The translations under genes and the position numbers were made by a program. The notes beneath the pieces were generated by a model. The model saw only the letters and a program-made list of their open reading frames with translations, was not told the origin of the DNA and searched no databases. Positions 16,519 through 24,550 of a stretch of DNA of 64,000 nucleotides are shown here, piece by piece. Origin of the DNA: an uncultured Pelagibacteraceae bacterium (GTDB lineage: Bacteria > Pseudomonadota > Alphaproteobacteria > Pelagibacterales > Pelagibacteraceae); assembly GCA_902593845.1 (NCBI GenBank), contig CACJJV010000004.1, positions 29,325-93,324 of the forward strand, in the 5' to 3' direction. Every line of letters begins with the position of its first letter. Position 1 is the first letter of the stretch.

Positions 16519-17829
16519 TTAGCTTACAGCAAAACTTACGACACTAAGTACTGCAATCACCCATATTGCTGGAGAAGTGTTCGAAAATTTTCCAGTAAAT
16601 ATTTTTATCAAAGCGTATGAGACAAATGCTAAAGCAATTCCGTTACTGATACTATAAGTTAATGGCATAGCAATCATTGCTAAAATTGCTGGAGCTGACT
16701 CAGAGATATCATTCCATTCAATGTCTGTAATATTTCTTATAAATAAAACAGAAACAAATAATAGGGCAGCACCATCAATTTGTTTTGGTAAACTAGTTGC
16801 AAGTGGCGCGAAAAATATACATGCTAAAAACAATATACCTATCACAAGGGAAGTCATTCCAGTTTTACCACCAGCTTTTACGCCAGCACCAGACTCTACA
16901 TAACTAGTAACAGTTGTTGTTCCCATCATAGCTCCTGCAACAGTCCCAACGCTATCAGACAACATTGCTTTGTTAATGTCTTGAACTTTTCCTTGTTTAT
17001 CAACTTTGCCTGCAACATTTGCAACAGAAGTTAGTGTTCCAGCTGTATCGAAGAAATCTATAAATAATAAAGTAAATATTACTGTAGACATTCCAGCAGT
17101 CATAGCAGCGGACAAGTCAAATTCAAAAAGGTATGTCATCGGAGGAGGAGCACTTGCTAGTCCATTAAATTTAGCTAGACCAGTTGCCCAAGCAACAACA
17201 CTAAAAAACAAAATACCTATAATGATATTTCCTTTTACATTCATTTTCTCGAGTACAATAATTGCAATAAAAGTTGCACATCCAAGAAGAACTAATGGGT
17301 CACTTAAGTTTCCAAGCTGTACTAATGTTACAGGATTATCAACTACAACTTCCATAATTTGTAGTCCAATAATTGCAAGAAACAATCCAATACCCGCACC
17401 TATTCCTAGTTTTAAACTTTTTGGAATTGAGTTAATTAACCAGGCTCTAATAGGAGTAAGTGATATAATTAAAAACAATACCCCTGCAACCAAAACTGCA
17501 CCAAGAGCTTGTTGTGGCGTATAACCCATGCCAGCACAAACTCCAAAAGCAACAAATGCATTTATACCCATACCTGGGGCTAGTCCAATTGGCCATGTTT
17601 TTCCGTAAAAAGCCATTATAAAACAAGCTAAAGCTGTTGCCAAAATAGTTGCTGTGTACACTGCGCCGAAATCAAAGAAACCTTTTTCAGGACCGGCGAA
17701 CTCCCCTGATAAGATGAATGGATTTAAAAACATTATGTAAGCCATTGTTAAGAACGTAGTTGTCCCAGCAATTACTTCAGTTTTAAAATCTGTTTTATGT
17801 TTTTTATATTCAAAATATTTTTCAAGCAT
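16519..17829 (-). CDS. AzgA-type purine (adenine/hypoxanthine/guanine) permease, NCS2 family
   Basis: About 436 residues and some twelve membrane segments. The signatures KTEVIAGTTTFLTMAYIMF, GLAPGMGINAF, DFFDTAGTLTSVAN and TTTVTSYVESGAGV match the AzgA subgroup of NCS2, which imports adenine, hypoxanthine and guanine by proton symport. The start at 17829 (MLEKYFEYKKH) is preferred over the frame start at 17850 because a perfect Shine-Dalgarno sequence lies four bases before it. The gene converges on a purine phosphoribosyltransferase gene, so uptake and salvage are likely linked. Confidence 0.9.
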   Translation of the reverse strand: MLEKYFEYKKHKTDFKTEVIAGTTTFLTMAYIMFLNPFILSGEFAGPEKGFFDFGAVYTATILATALACFIMAFYGKTWPIGLAPGMGINAFVAFGVCAGMGYTPQQALGAVLVAGVLFLIISLTPIRAWLINSIPKSLKLGIGAGIGLFLAIIGLQIMEVVVDNPVTLVQLGNLSDPLVLLGCATFIAIIVLEKMNVKGNIIIGILFFSVVAWATGLAKFNGLASAPPPMTYLFEFDLSAAMTAGMSTVIFTLLFIDFFDTAGTLTSVANVAGKVDKQGKVQDINKAMLSDSVGTVAGAMMGTTTVTSYVESGAGVKAGGKTGMTSLVIGILFLACIFFAPLATSLPKQIDGAALLFVSVLFIRNITDIEWNDISESAPAILAMIAMPLTYSISNGIALAFVSYALIKIFTGKFSNTSPAIWVIAVLSVVSFAVS

Positions 17830-17833
17830 GTAT

Positions 17834-17839
17834 CCTCCT
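17834..17839 (-). promoter_or_regulatory. strong Shine-Dalgarno site deciding the purine permease start
   Basis: AGGAGG on the minus strand, four bases before the ATG at 17829. Strong sites of this kind are rare in this window, where most genes have weak or no purine-rich leader. It fixes the start seven codons inside the open frame. Confidence 0.8.
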
Positions 17840-17955
17840 ATAAATTGCAAAATATTTGATTCTTTCCTGTTTTACCCGTCAAAACTAATTCTTATTAACA
17901 ATTTTCAACTCACAAGTTTATATTTATGCCATAATTAGGTTGTTATTATTAAATT

Positions 17956-18261
17956 ATGAAAAAAATTAAGATCTCAATTCTAAGTGTATTTATAATATTT
18001 TCTTTATTAGGTTGTCAGAAAATTAAGCAAAAAACTGACGCTATTGTTGAAAAGGAAAATAAAAAATTAAGTGCATTTATAGGTAAGTCCTCTCAGGATT
18101 TAAAAAGCAGCTTAGGTAGTCCAGATGAAGATTTTAAAAATGAAAAAGGAAATTTAGTTTTAGTTTATAACACAAAAAAATACGGAATACCTTGCGAAAG
18201 AAGGTTCGAAGTAAACGCAAAATTGATTGTTATTGGATTTGTTTCTAACGGTTGCTTTTGA
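17956..18261 (+). CDS. small predicted lipoprotein of unknown function
   Basis: 101 residues. A typical signal peptide ends in the lipobox LLGC (acylated C20), followed by a Lys/Glu-rich linker and a small folded part. AFIGKSSQDLKSSLGSPDED resembles the start of SmpA/OmlA-like outer-membrane lipoprotein domains (a helix followed by 'LG.P'). Two late cysteines (in GIPCERR and NGCF) could form a disulfide. I do not recognise a named family. It reads away from the purine permease across a 126-base divergent region and is ended by a clear hairpin. Confidence 0.75.
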   Translation: MKKIKISILSVFIIFSLLGCQKIKQKTDAIVEKENKKLSAFIGKSSQDLKSSLGSPDEDFKNEKGNLVLVYNTKKYGIPCERRFEVNAKLIVIGFVSNGCF

Positions 18262-18262
18262 T

Positions 18263-18296
18263 TACCTGCGGAGAATTTATCTCCGCAAGCAAGGTA
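18263..18296. terminator. hairpin terminator between convergent genes
   Basis: A perfect eight-base stem TGCGGAGA/TCTCCGCA (18267-18274 and 18280-18287) with loop ATTTA, extended by TACC/GGTA outer pairing across a small bulge. It sits between the lipoprotein stop codon and the end of hsp20. There is no long T-run on the plus strand, so termination efficiency is uncertain. Confidence 0.65.
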
Positions 18297-18299
18297 TAC

Positions 18300-18746
18300 T
18301 TATTTAATTTCAATAAGTTTTCTTTTTTTATGCTCTGGAACAATCCTCTCACAAGATATTGTTAAAAGACCATCTTTTAATTCAGCACCATTAACTTTCA
18401 CATCATCAGCTATAGTAAATGATCTGGCAAATTGTCTTTGAGAAATACCTTTGTGAATTATTTCTCCATCAGCATTATTATTTTCAGATTTATTAACTTG
18501 TTTAGTTCTTACAGTTAATAAATTATCTTCAAACTCAACTTCAACATCGTTTTTATTAAAACCAGCTAAAGCAACTTCAATTGCATAGTTATCCTTACCA
18601 GTTTTTCTGATGTTATAAGGCGGGTAGTTTGACTGCATAGTCAAAGAACCATTACCAAGCATATTTTCAAATTGGTCAAACATATCGTCAAAACCAATTG
18701 AAAAAGGTCTTAGTGAGTTGAATATAGATAAATCCTTACTTGTCAT
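18300..18746 (-). CDS. Hsp20 family small heat-shock protein (IbpA-like)
   Basis: 148 residues. An N-terminal arm starting with NSLRPFSIGFDDMF is followed by an alpha-crystallin domain (about 45-135) with NYAIEVALAGF, the ISQRQFARSFTIAD region and the A-x-x-x-DGLLTI motif typical of the family. Small Hsps hold unfolding proteins for refolding by DnaK. The gene has a sigma32-type promoter and a leader that folds its own Shine-Dalgarno site, which fits heat induction at both transcription and translation. Confidence 0.95.
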   Translation of the reverse strand: MTSKDLSIFNSLRPFSIGFDDMFDQFENMLGNGSLTMQSNYPPYNIRKTGKDNYAIEVALAGFNKNDVEVEFEDNLLTVRTKQVNKSENNNADGEIIHKGISQRQFARSFTIADDVKVNGAELKDGLLTISCERIVPEHKKRKLIEIK

Positions 18747-18802
18747 AATATCCTCCTTTGTTAAGCAAGTTTATTTATTGTTAGCCCCATTAGGCGACCA
18801 AC
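18747..18802 (-). promoter_or_regulatory. ROSE-like RNA thermometer in the hsp20 5' UTR
   Basis: The minus-strand leader contains two hairpins. The first (18780-18802) has nine pairs, a bulged G and a UAAU loop. The second pairs CUUGCUU (18769-18763) with AAGGAG (18758-18753) of the Shine-Dalgarno AAGGAGG around an AACA loop, leaving G766 bulged. An anti-SD of the UUGCU type with a bulged G is the hallmark of ROSE elements, which melt on warming and control small heat-shock genes in alpha- and gammaproteobacteria. Pairing was worked out by eye; melting behaviour is inferred. Confidence 0.75.
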
Positions 18803-18808
18803 ATTATT

Positions 18809-18837
18809 TATATGGGAATTATTTGTTTTTTTTCAAG
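18809..18837 (-). promoter_or_regulatory. sigma32 (RpoH)-type promoter of hsp20
   Basis: On the minus strand, CTTGAAA (18831-18837) and CCCATATA (18809-18816) are separated by 14 bases. Both halves match the RpoH consensus (CTTGAAA, 11-16 bases, CCCATnT). A start about seven bases after the -10 would fall at the foot of the first leader hairpin, so the transcript would be little more than the thermometer plus the gene. Confidence 0.85.
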
Positions 18838-18846
18838 ATATCAAAT

Positions 18847-20922
18847 TTAAATTTTTTCAGAGATCTTTAAAATAAATGCGTAGTCAAAAGCTATTTCTTC
18901 AATGGCACCATCTCTACCTGACTTACCTCCGTGGCCTGCGTTCATTTCAGTTTTTAACAAAAGCAAATTATTATCAGTTTTTAAATCTCTAAGTTTGGCT
19001 GTAAATTTTGCTGGTTCATCGAATAGCACTCTATTATCACTTAAGCTTGTGGTAATTAACATGTGAGGGTAATCCATTTTTTTAATATTATTATATGGAG
19101 CATAAGAATAAATATAATCAAAATGGTCTCTTTTATCTTTTGCATTTCCGAATTCATCAAATTCTCCAACAGTAAGGGGCAAAGAATGATCCAAGTTAGT
19201 TGTTAATGAGTCAACAAACGGTACTGCCATAACAATTCCAAGAAATAATTCTGGGGATTGATTGACTACTGCTCCCATTAACAAACCACCAGCTGATCCA
19301 CCCATACCAATAATTTTTCCTTTCGATGAATATCCTTTTTCAATCAAAAACTTTGCTACATGTATATAATCTTCAAATGTATTTTTTTTATTAAGAAGCT
19401 TTCCTTCTTTCCACCATTTCATTCCTTTTTCCATTCCCCCTCTAATATGTGCAGTTACCCAAATAATATCTCTGTCAATTAAACTCAATCTAGTTGAGGA
19501 AAAATCTGGAGTCATTGAACTTCCATATGACCCATAGCCATATAAAAGTAAATTTGCCGAACCATTAATTTTTGTTTTTTTGTGTCTGGTAATTGTAAGT
19601 GGAACTAATCTTCCATCATGAGAAGGGCACTCTAGCCTTTCGACTATATAATCATCTGGATTATGACCAGATGGTATTTCTTGTTCTTTTACTAATTTTT
19701 TTTCTTTTGTTTTTAAATTGTATAAATAAGTTTTACCTGGTGTTTTTGGGGACGAGTATGACAAGTAAACTAAGTCAGTATCTTTATTTCTTTGTATTAA
19801 TGAAACACTAGGCACAATCACAGATTCGTTAGTAAATTTTAATTCTTCCTCGATTCCTGTTTGTTTATTTCTTACAAATAATTTTCCTAATGCATTTGAT
19901 TTTTCTCCTCTGATAATCCAATCGTTTAAAAATATTAATCCTCCAATTAAAACCTCCTCTTTGGCAGCTATATAAACTTCCCACTTTTGATTTGATAAAT
20001 CATCACATCTTTCGATTTTGAAATCCTCAGCATCATCATTAGTATGACAATAAAAATATCCACCCCAAGAATTGACTGAATAAATTACACCTTTTTTTCT
20101 TTTTTTAATTAATTTTGGTTTTGGTTTTTTTTCTGTTACTTCAAAGTAGTATTGTTCGGAAGTATTATGATCTGATGTTGTTATAAAAAAATATTTTTCA
20201 TCTGAACTCAAACTTATGCCCACAGTAAATGCTTCACTTTTCTCTTCAAAAACAAGCTCATCATCTTTGACTGATGATCCAATTTTGTGTCTAAATATTT
20301 TTCTTGGTCTATGAAATTCATCAAGCTTTGAGTAAAAAAAATATTGGTTGTCCAAACTAAAAGTAATACTTCCACTTGTTTCTTCTATTTTTTCGGTGAC
20401 TAATTTTTCTGAAGCAATATTTCTTATGTAAATTGTATAATATTCTGATCCTTTTAAGTCTAAAGAATAACCTAAAAGTTTGTCATTATAACTTACCTCT
20501 AAATCACCCACCCCGAAATATTCAGTTTTTAATTTTTCTTTTTCTACATCACCATTCCAAAATTCTTCAACTGCATTACTTCCAATCTTCTTTCTAAGTT
20601 TTATTGAATAATTTCCTACTGCAGTTGTTTTAGTCCAATATTCATATTCTTTGTCTTTAAATTTTAATGATTCATCATCTAACTTTATTCTACCTTTAAT
20701 TTCATCAAATAAGATTTTCTGACATTTTTTTGTGTCTTTTAAATTATATTCTGTAAAATTGTTTTCTTCTTCAAGATATTTCCTTACATCTGGAAGTAGC
20801 TTGGAACTATCTTTTAAAACCTCGAGAATATTATCCTGATGGATCCAACTATAATTATCTTCCCACGTGGTATTGTGACAAGATTTAAGCTCTGGTTTTT
20901 TTTTAAGTTGTGGTATTTTCAT
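18847..20922 (-). CDS. ptrB: oligopeptidase B (prolyl oligopeptidase family, S9A)
   Basis: 691 residues. An N-terminal seven-bladed propeller (about 70-410) is followed by an alpha/beta hydrolase domain. The nucleophile is S543 in MGGSAGGLLMGA. The Asp lies in SLSDNRVLFDEPAKF, and the His in MNAGHGGKSGR near the C-terminus. Oligopeptidase B cuts short peptides after basic residues in the cytoplasm; no signal peptide is seen. It lies 100 bases upstream of hsp20 on the same strand but is separated from it by the heat-shock promoter. Confidence 0.93.
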   Translation of the reverse strand: MKIPQLKKKPELKSCHNTTWEDNYSWIHQDNILEVLKDSSKLLPDVRKYLEEENNFTEYNLKDTKKCQKILFDEIKGRIKLDDESLKFKDKEYEYWTKTTAVGNYSIKLRKKIGSNAVEEFWNGDVEKEKLKTEYFGVGDLEVSYNDKLLGYSLDLKGSEYYTIYIRNIASEKLVTEKIEETSGSITFSLDNQYFFYSKLDEFHRPRKIFRHKIGSSVKDDELVFEEKSEAFTVGISLSSDEKYFFITTSDHNTSEQYYFEVTEKKPKPKLIKKRKKGVIYSVNSWGGYFYCHTNDDAEDFKIERCDDLSNQKWEVYIAAKEEVLIGGLIFLNDWIIRGEKSNALGKLFVRNKQTGIEEELKFTNESVIVPSVSLIQRNKDTDLVYLSYSSPKTPGKTYLYNLKTKEKKLVKEQEIPSGHNPDDYIVERLECPSHDGRLVPLTITRHKKTKINGSANLLLYGYGSYGSSMTPDFSSTRLSLIDRDIIWVTAHIRGGMEKGMKWWKEGKLLNKKNTFEDYIHVAKFLIEKGYSSKGKIIGMGGSAGGLLMGAVVNQSPELFLGIVMAVPFVDSLTTNLDHSLPLTVGEFDEFGNAKDKRDHFDYIYSYAPYNNIKKMDYPHMLITTSLSDNRVLFDEPAKFTAKLRDLKTDNNLLLLKTEMNAGHGGKSGRDGAIEEIAFDYAFILKISEKI

Positions 20923-20936
20923 CAGATCAAAAATAT

Positions 20937-21440
20937 ATGAATATAATAATTTATACAGTGGTTATATTAACCATTTTTTATTTTCTATTACGTTTAATAA
21001 CCAACATTTCATCTAGGAAAATTTCAAAAGGCCTAAGATTTTTTATTATATTGGGATTATTTGCTTTAGCAGTATTGTTTGCTATTGGCGGAAAATTTTT
21101 ATTAACCCTACCTCTTACTTTGGCAAGTTTAGCTTTATTAAAATTAAAAGGTTTATCTATTTTTCAATTAATTTCTCTTTTTAGACTTATTCAGACATTA
21201 AGAAGATCTGGTCGCTTTTCTTTTAACCAAGCAGGTACCAATAACGTTTCGTCTATATCAGTTTCAGAGGCATACAAAATTTTAAATTTAGATATGAATA
21301 AAAAAGTTACCAAAGAAGATGTTAACAAAGCATATATAAAAATCCAAAAAAAGATTCATCCCGATATATCTCCTGAAACTTCAAGATTATCCTCAATTGT
21401 TAATGAGGCTAAAGATATTGTGCTAAACGATATTTCTTAA
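20937..21440 (+). CDS. membrane-anchored DnaJ-like (J-domain) protein
   Basis: 167 residues from the ATG at 20937. The frame extends back to 20910 but would then overlap the divergent oligopeptidase B gene. Two or three membrane segments occupy the first 95 residues. A C-terminal J domain (about 112-167) begins VSEAYKILNL and has the HPD tripeptide in KKIHPDISPET, needed to stimulate DnaK. Alphaproteobacteria carry similar membrane J-proteins near small metabolic genes; their clients are unknown. It shares its stop bases (TTAA) with the convergent GT9 gene. Confidence 0.8.
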   Translation: MNIIIYTVVILTIFYFLLRLITNISSRKISKGLRFFIILGLFALAVLFAIGGKFLLTLPLTLASLALLKLKGLSIFQLISLFRLIQTLRRSGRFSFNQAGTNNVSSISVSEAYKILNLDMNKKVTKEDVNKAYIKIQKKIHPDISPETSRLSSIVNEAKDIVLNDIS

Positions 21441-22399
21441 GCAATAATTTCTAAAAATCTCTCAAAAATTCTTTGTGGATTTATTTTATCTTTACCTAAA
21501 GTGTTATGTGTGACTGTGCTTTCACCTTCTGGAATTATTGGAAACATTTTTGAGCTATAATTTCCATAAATTAAGGGAGTATCAGCCATTAAAGTAATCG
21601 TTTTAATACCTAAAGCTGAGGATAAATGACTAAAACTCGAGTCATTACAAATAGATACATTACAATTCTTAATTAATGGTAAAATTTCACTGATAGTAAA
21701 ATTATCTAAACGAGTACAAAAATTCTTAAATTTAGACTGCAAAATTTCGTTTAATACTTCCTGTTCTTCTTTTGCCTTACCTGTTGCAAGAAAAAATCTG
21801 CAATTTTTCATATTTGATATTTTATCAATTACGCTTAAAAAAGTCTTTGCAGGAATTCTTTTTGTAGGTCCAGAACCACCTATGCCCAAGAGAATATTTG
21901 TAGTGCTTTTATCTATTTGAAATTTTTGTGCTGCTTTAGAAATTGAATCATTGTCGATTTGCACTTCAGGATCTTCATTAATGTCTAAATCTAAATTTTC
22001 TTTTAAAAATTTTTTAGGAGTCTCAATTATGTGTTGTTTATTTTTTGTGAACAATGGATATTGGTAAATTTGTGGAATACCTGATATTTTAGCAATTAAG
22101 TTAAATCTTAAAGATGAATTAAAAATAAAAATTTTATCGAAATTATATTTTTTTAAATCGGTTGCTAATTTAAAAATACCAAAAAAACCACCATGTCTAT
22201 TATTCGTTTTATTATCTCTCTCCAGGATGAGAATTTTATCAATATATTTTGTTTGGTGTAAATATTGATTAGCTTTTGAATTTTCTTTTACCAATATATT
22301 TATTGGTGAATTAAATTTTTTGGATAAAGCCTTTATAAATGGCAAGAAAATTATGGTATCTCCAATACCCATTCTGCTCTGAATTGCTAATATTTTCAT
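21437..22399 (-). CDS. glycosyltransferase family 9 (heptosyltransferase-like)
   Basis: 320 residues with the GT9 pattern: RMGIGDTIIFLPFIKALS at the N-terminus (RxGxGD acceptor loop), LLGIGGSGPTKRIPAKTF at the domain junction, and CNDSSFSHLSSALGIKTITLM near 255-275, the nucleotide-sugar pocket. GT9 enzymes add heptose to lipopolysaccharide inner core. No other core-assembly genes adjoin it, so donor and acceptor are uncertain. It converges with the J-domain gene on a shared TTAA and faces the DapA-like gene across 48 bases. Confidence 0.85.
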   Translation of the reverse strand: MKILAIQSRMGIGDTIIFLPFIKALSKKFNSPINILVKENSKANQYLHQTKYIDKILILERDNKTNNRHGGFFGIFKLATDLKKYNFDKIFIFNSSLRFNLIAKISGIPQIYQYPLFTKNKQHIIETPKKFLKENLDLDINEDPEVQIDNDSISKAAQKFQIDKSTTNILLGIGGSGPTKRIPAKTFLSVIDKISNMKNCRFFLATGKAKEEQEVLNEILQSKFKNFCTRLDNFTISEILPLIKNCNVSICNDSSFSHLSSALGIKTITLMADTPLIYGNYSSKMFPIIPEGESTVTHNTLGKDKINPQRIFERFLEIIA

Positions 22400-22447
22400 A
22401 TAGTATTTATAAACTTTACTGAGTATATTTTTATATAAATTTTTATT

Positions 22448-23332
22448 ATGACAAAAATAAGTGGAATTTTTGCTGCTTCGATGTCAGTGCTTAACAATGA
22501 TTTAAGCTTGAATGTTGAAAAAACAATAATGCATGCTGAGAAACTTATCGATCAAGGCTGTCATGGCACGGTAATATTTGGAAGCACAGGTCAGTCTCAA
22601 TTAATACCTATTTCAGAAAAAATTGACTTACTTAACAATCTCTCAAAAAGCAAATATCAGAATAAACATATAATTGGCACAGGTCTAAACTCTTTAGGCG
22701 AAACAATAAATTTTATGAAGATAGCAATTTCAATGAATCTAAATAAATTTTTAATCATGCCTCCCGCTTATTATAATTATGGTGATACAGAGGTTTTGGA
22801 TTTTTATTCTAGAATAATTAATTCAGTGCCAGATTGTAAAATTATTCTTTATAATTTTGAAAAACTTAGTGGTTATAAATTTAGTTTAAGGTGTGTAGAG
22901 ACACTTGTTAATAAATTTCCAGAACAAATAGTTGGAGTAAAAGATAGCTCTTATAATTTATACGAAAATTTAAAACTTAAAAATTTTTCAATTTTACCTG
23001 GTTCGGAAATTAAATTGTTAAAAGGTTTGGAAATAGGATGTTCTGGTATAATAACTGCAACATGCAACGTTACAGCAGAATTATCTAGGCAAGTTTATGA
23101 TGATTTTTTTGCAGGAAAAAAGCAGTTACATAATGATAAGTTATGTGATGTTAGAAGCACTTTTGATAAATATAATCTAATTTCAGGTTTACATACTTAT
23201 TGTGCTCAAAATGACAAAATATATAAAAATATTTTACCACCACTAAGTCTTTTAAATCGAAATGATGAGGAAGAATTAATAAATAGATTAAAAGATTTAG
23301 AATTTTATAACAAATCAACCTTGGCAGCATAA
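22448..23332 (+). CDS. dihydrodipicolinate synthase (DapA) family aldolase/lyase
   Basis: 294 residues of the TIM-barrel class I aldolase family. The Schiff-base lysine is K165 in IVGVKDSS and the catalytic Tyr is Y135 in ILYNF. The pyruvate-carboxylate loop reads GSTGQS (45-50) in place of the GTTGE of true DapA enzymes, so this is probably a paralogue acting on another aldehyde or keto acid, such as a sugar acid or hydroxyproline intermediate, not the lysine enzyme. It sits two bases before cfa on the same strand, with no obvious functional link. Confidence 0.8.
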   Translation: MTKISGIFAASMSVLNNDLSLNVEKTIMHAEKLIDQGCHGTVIFGSTGQSQLIPISEKIDLLNNLSKSKYQNKHIIGTGLNSLGETINFMKIAISMNLNKFLIMPPAYYNYGDTEVLDFYSRIINSVPDCKIILYNFEKLSGYKFSLRCVETLVNKFPEQIVGVKDSSYNLYENLKLKNFSILPGSEIKLLKGLEIGCSGIITATCNVTAELSRQVYDDFFAGKKQLHNDKLCDVRSTFDKYNLISGLHTYCAQNDKIYKNILPPLSLLNRNDEEELINRLKDLEFYNKSTLAA

Positions 23333-23333
23333 A

Positions 23334-24521
23334 ATGCAATTAGCAAGATTTCTTAATAAAATTTTTAAAAAAGGTGGTTTTGTGTTAACTGATGCTAATT
23401 CTAAAGACTATATTATTGGAGAACCAGACAATGACCCTATTAGACTAAAAATTTTAAATAAAAATCTTCATTATAAATTGTTATTTCATCCTGATTTATA
23501 TTTTGGTGAAGCATATACCAACGGTGAAATTGTAATTGAAAACGGCACACTTACAGATTTTTTAGATCTTGCCTTAATGAATTTTGGAAGGGGAGAATTA
23601 AACTTTTTCAGTTATTTAATCAATAGATTAAGGGGATCATATAGATATTTAACTAACTTTAATTTTATTAAAAAATCCAAAATGAATGTATCTCACCATT
23701 ATGATATTAAGGACGATTTGTATGACTTATTTTTAGATCCAAAAAGACAGTATTCTTGTGCATATTTTAAAAATGAGAATGACAGTTTGGAAACAGCTCA
23801 AAATAATAAAATTCAACACATAATTAAAAAATTAAATATAAAACCCAATCAAAAAGTTTTAGATATTGGATGTGGCTGGGGTTCACTTGCCATCGATATA
23901 GCCAAAAGTGCTCAATGTGAAGTAACAGGTATTACTTTATCAGAGAACCAACTTAATTATTGCACCCAAAAAGCTAAAGAATTGAATTTAGAAAATCAAG
24001 TAAAGTTTAAACTAATGGATTATAGAGAATTAAATGAAAAATTTGATAGAATAGTAAGTGTTGGGATGTTTGAACATGTTGGAAGGAAATTTTATAAAAA
24101 ATTTTTCAAACAAATCGAAAAAATGTTGAAAGAGGATGGGGTTTCACTGATACACACCATCGGATCTGTAAATCCTCCAAGAGATCCTCATCCATGGATT
24201 ACAAAATATATTTTTCCTGGAGGTTATACTCCGAGTTTAAGCGAAGTAACCAACCCTATTGAAAAAGCTGGCTTAATAGTGACAGATATTGAGGTTTTAA
24301 GGCTTCATTATGCCCACACGTTGAGACATTGGAAAGAAAATTGCTTAAAAAATAAAGATAAAATTATCCAAATGTTTGATGAAAAATTTTTTAGAATGTG
24401 GGAGTTTTATCTTGCTGGTTGTGAAATGGCATTCAAGTGGGGAGATCAAGTTGTATATCAATTTCAACTTACAAAAAATTATAGATCAACACCAGTGACT
24501 AGAGACTATATTTATCAATAA
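23334..24521 (+). CDS. cfa: cyclopropane-fatty-acyl-phospholipid synthase family methyltransferase
   Basis: 395 residues. An N-terminal lipid-binding part (about 1-110) precedes a SAM methyltransferase domain with motif I VLDIGCGWGSLAIDIA near 178-193. The active-site features YSCAYF, SVGMFEHVGRK and the C-terminal RLHYAHTLRHW and FYLAGCE match CFA synthases. The enzyme methylenates cis double bonds of membrane phospholipids, changing membrane stability under stress. It follows the DapA-like gene directly and may be co-transcribed with it. Confidence 0.92.
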   Translation: MQLARFLNKIFKKGGFVLTDANSKDYIIGEPDNDPIRLKILNKNLHYKLLFHPDLYFGEAYTNGEIVIENGTLTDFLDLALMNFGRGELNFFSYLINRLRGSYRYLTNFNFIKKSKMNVSHHYDIKDDLYDLFLDPKRQYSCAYFKNENDSLETAQNNKIQHIIKKLNIKPNQKVLDIGCGWGSLAIDIAKSAQCEVTGITLSENQLNYCTQKAKELNLENQVKFKLMDYRELNEKFDRIVSVGMFEHVGRKFYKKFFKQIEKMLKEDGVSLIHTIGSVNPPRDPHPWITKYIFPGGYTPSLSEVTNPIEKAGLIVTDIEVLRLHYAHTLRHWKENCLKNKDKIIQMFDEKFFRMWEFYLAGCEMAFKWGDQVVYQFQLTKNYRSTPVTRDYIYQ

Positions 24522-24550
24522 ATTATTGATAGGGTCATTTCTTCTTAGAA

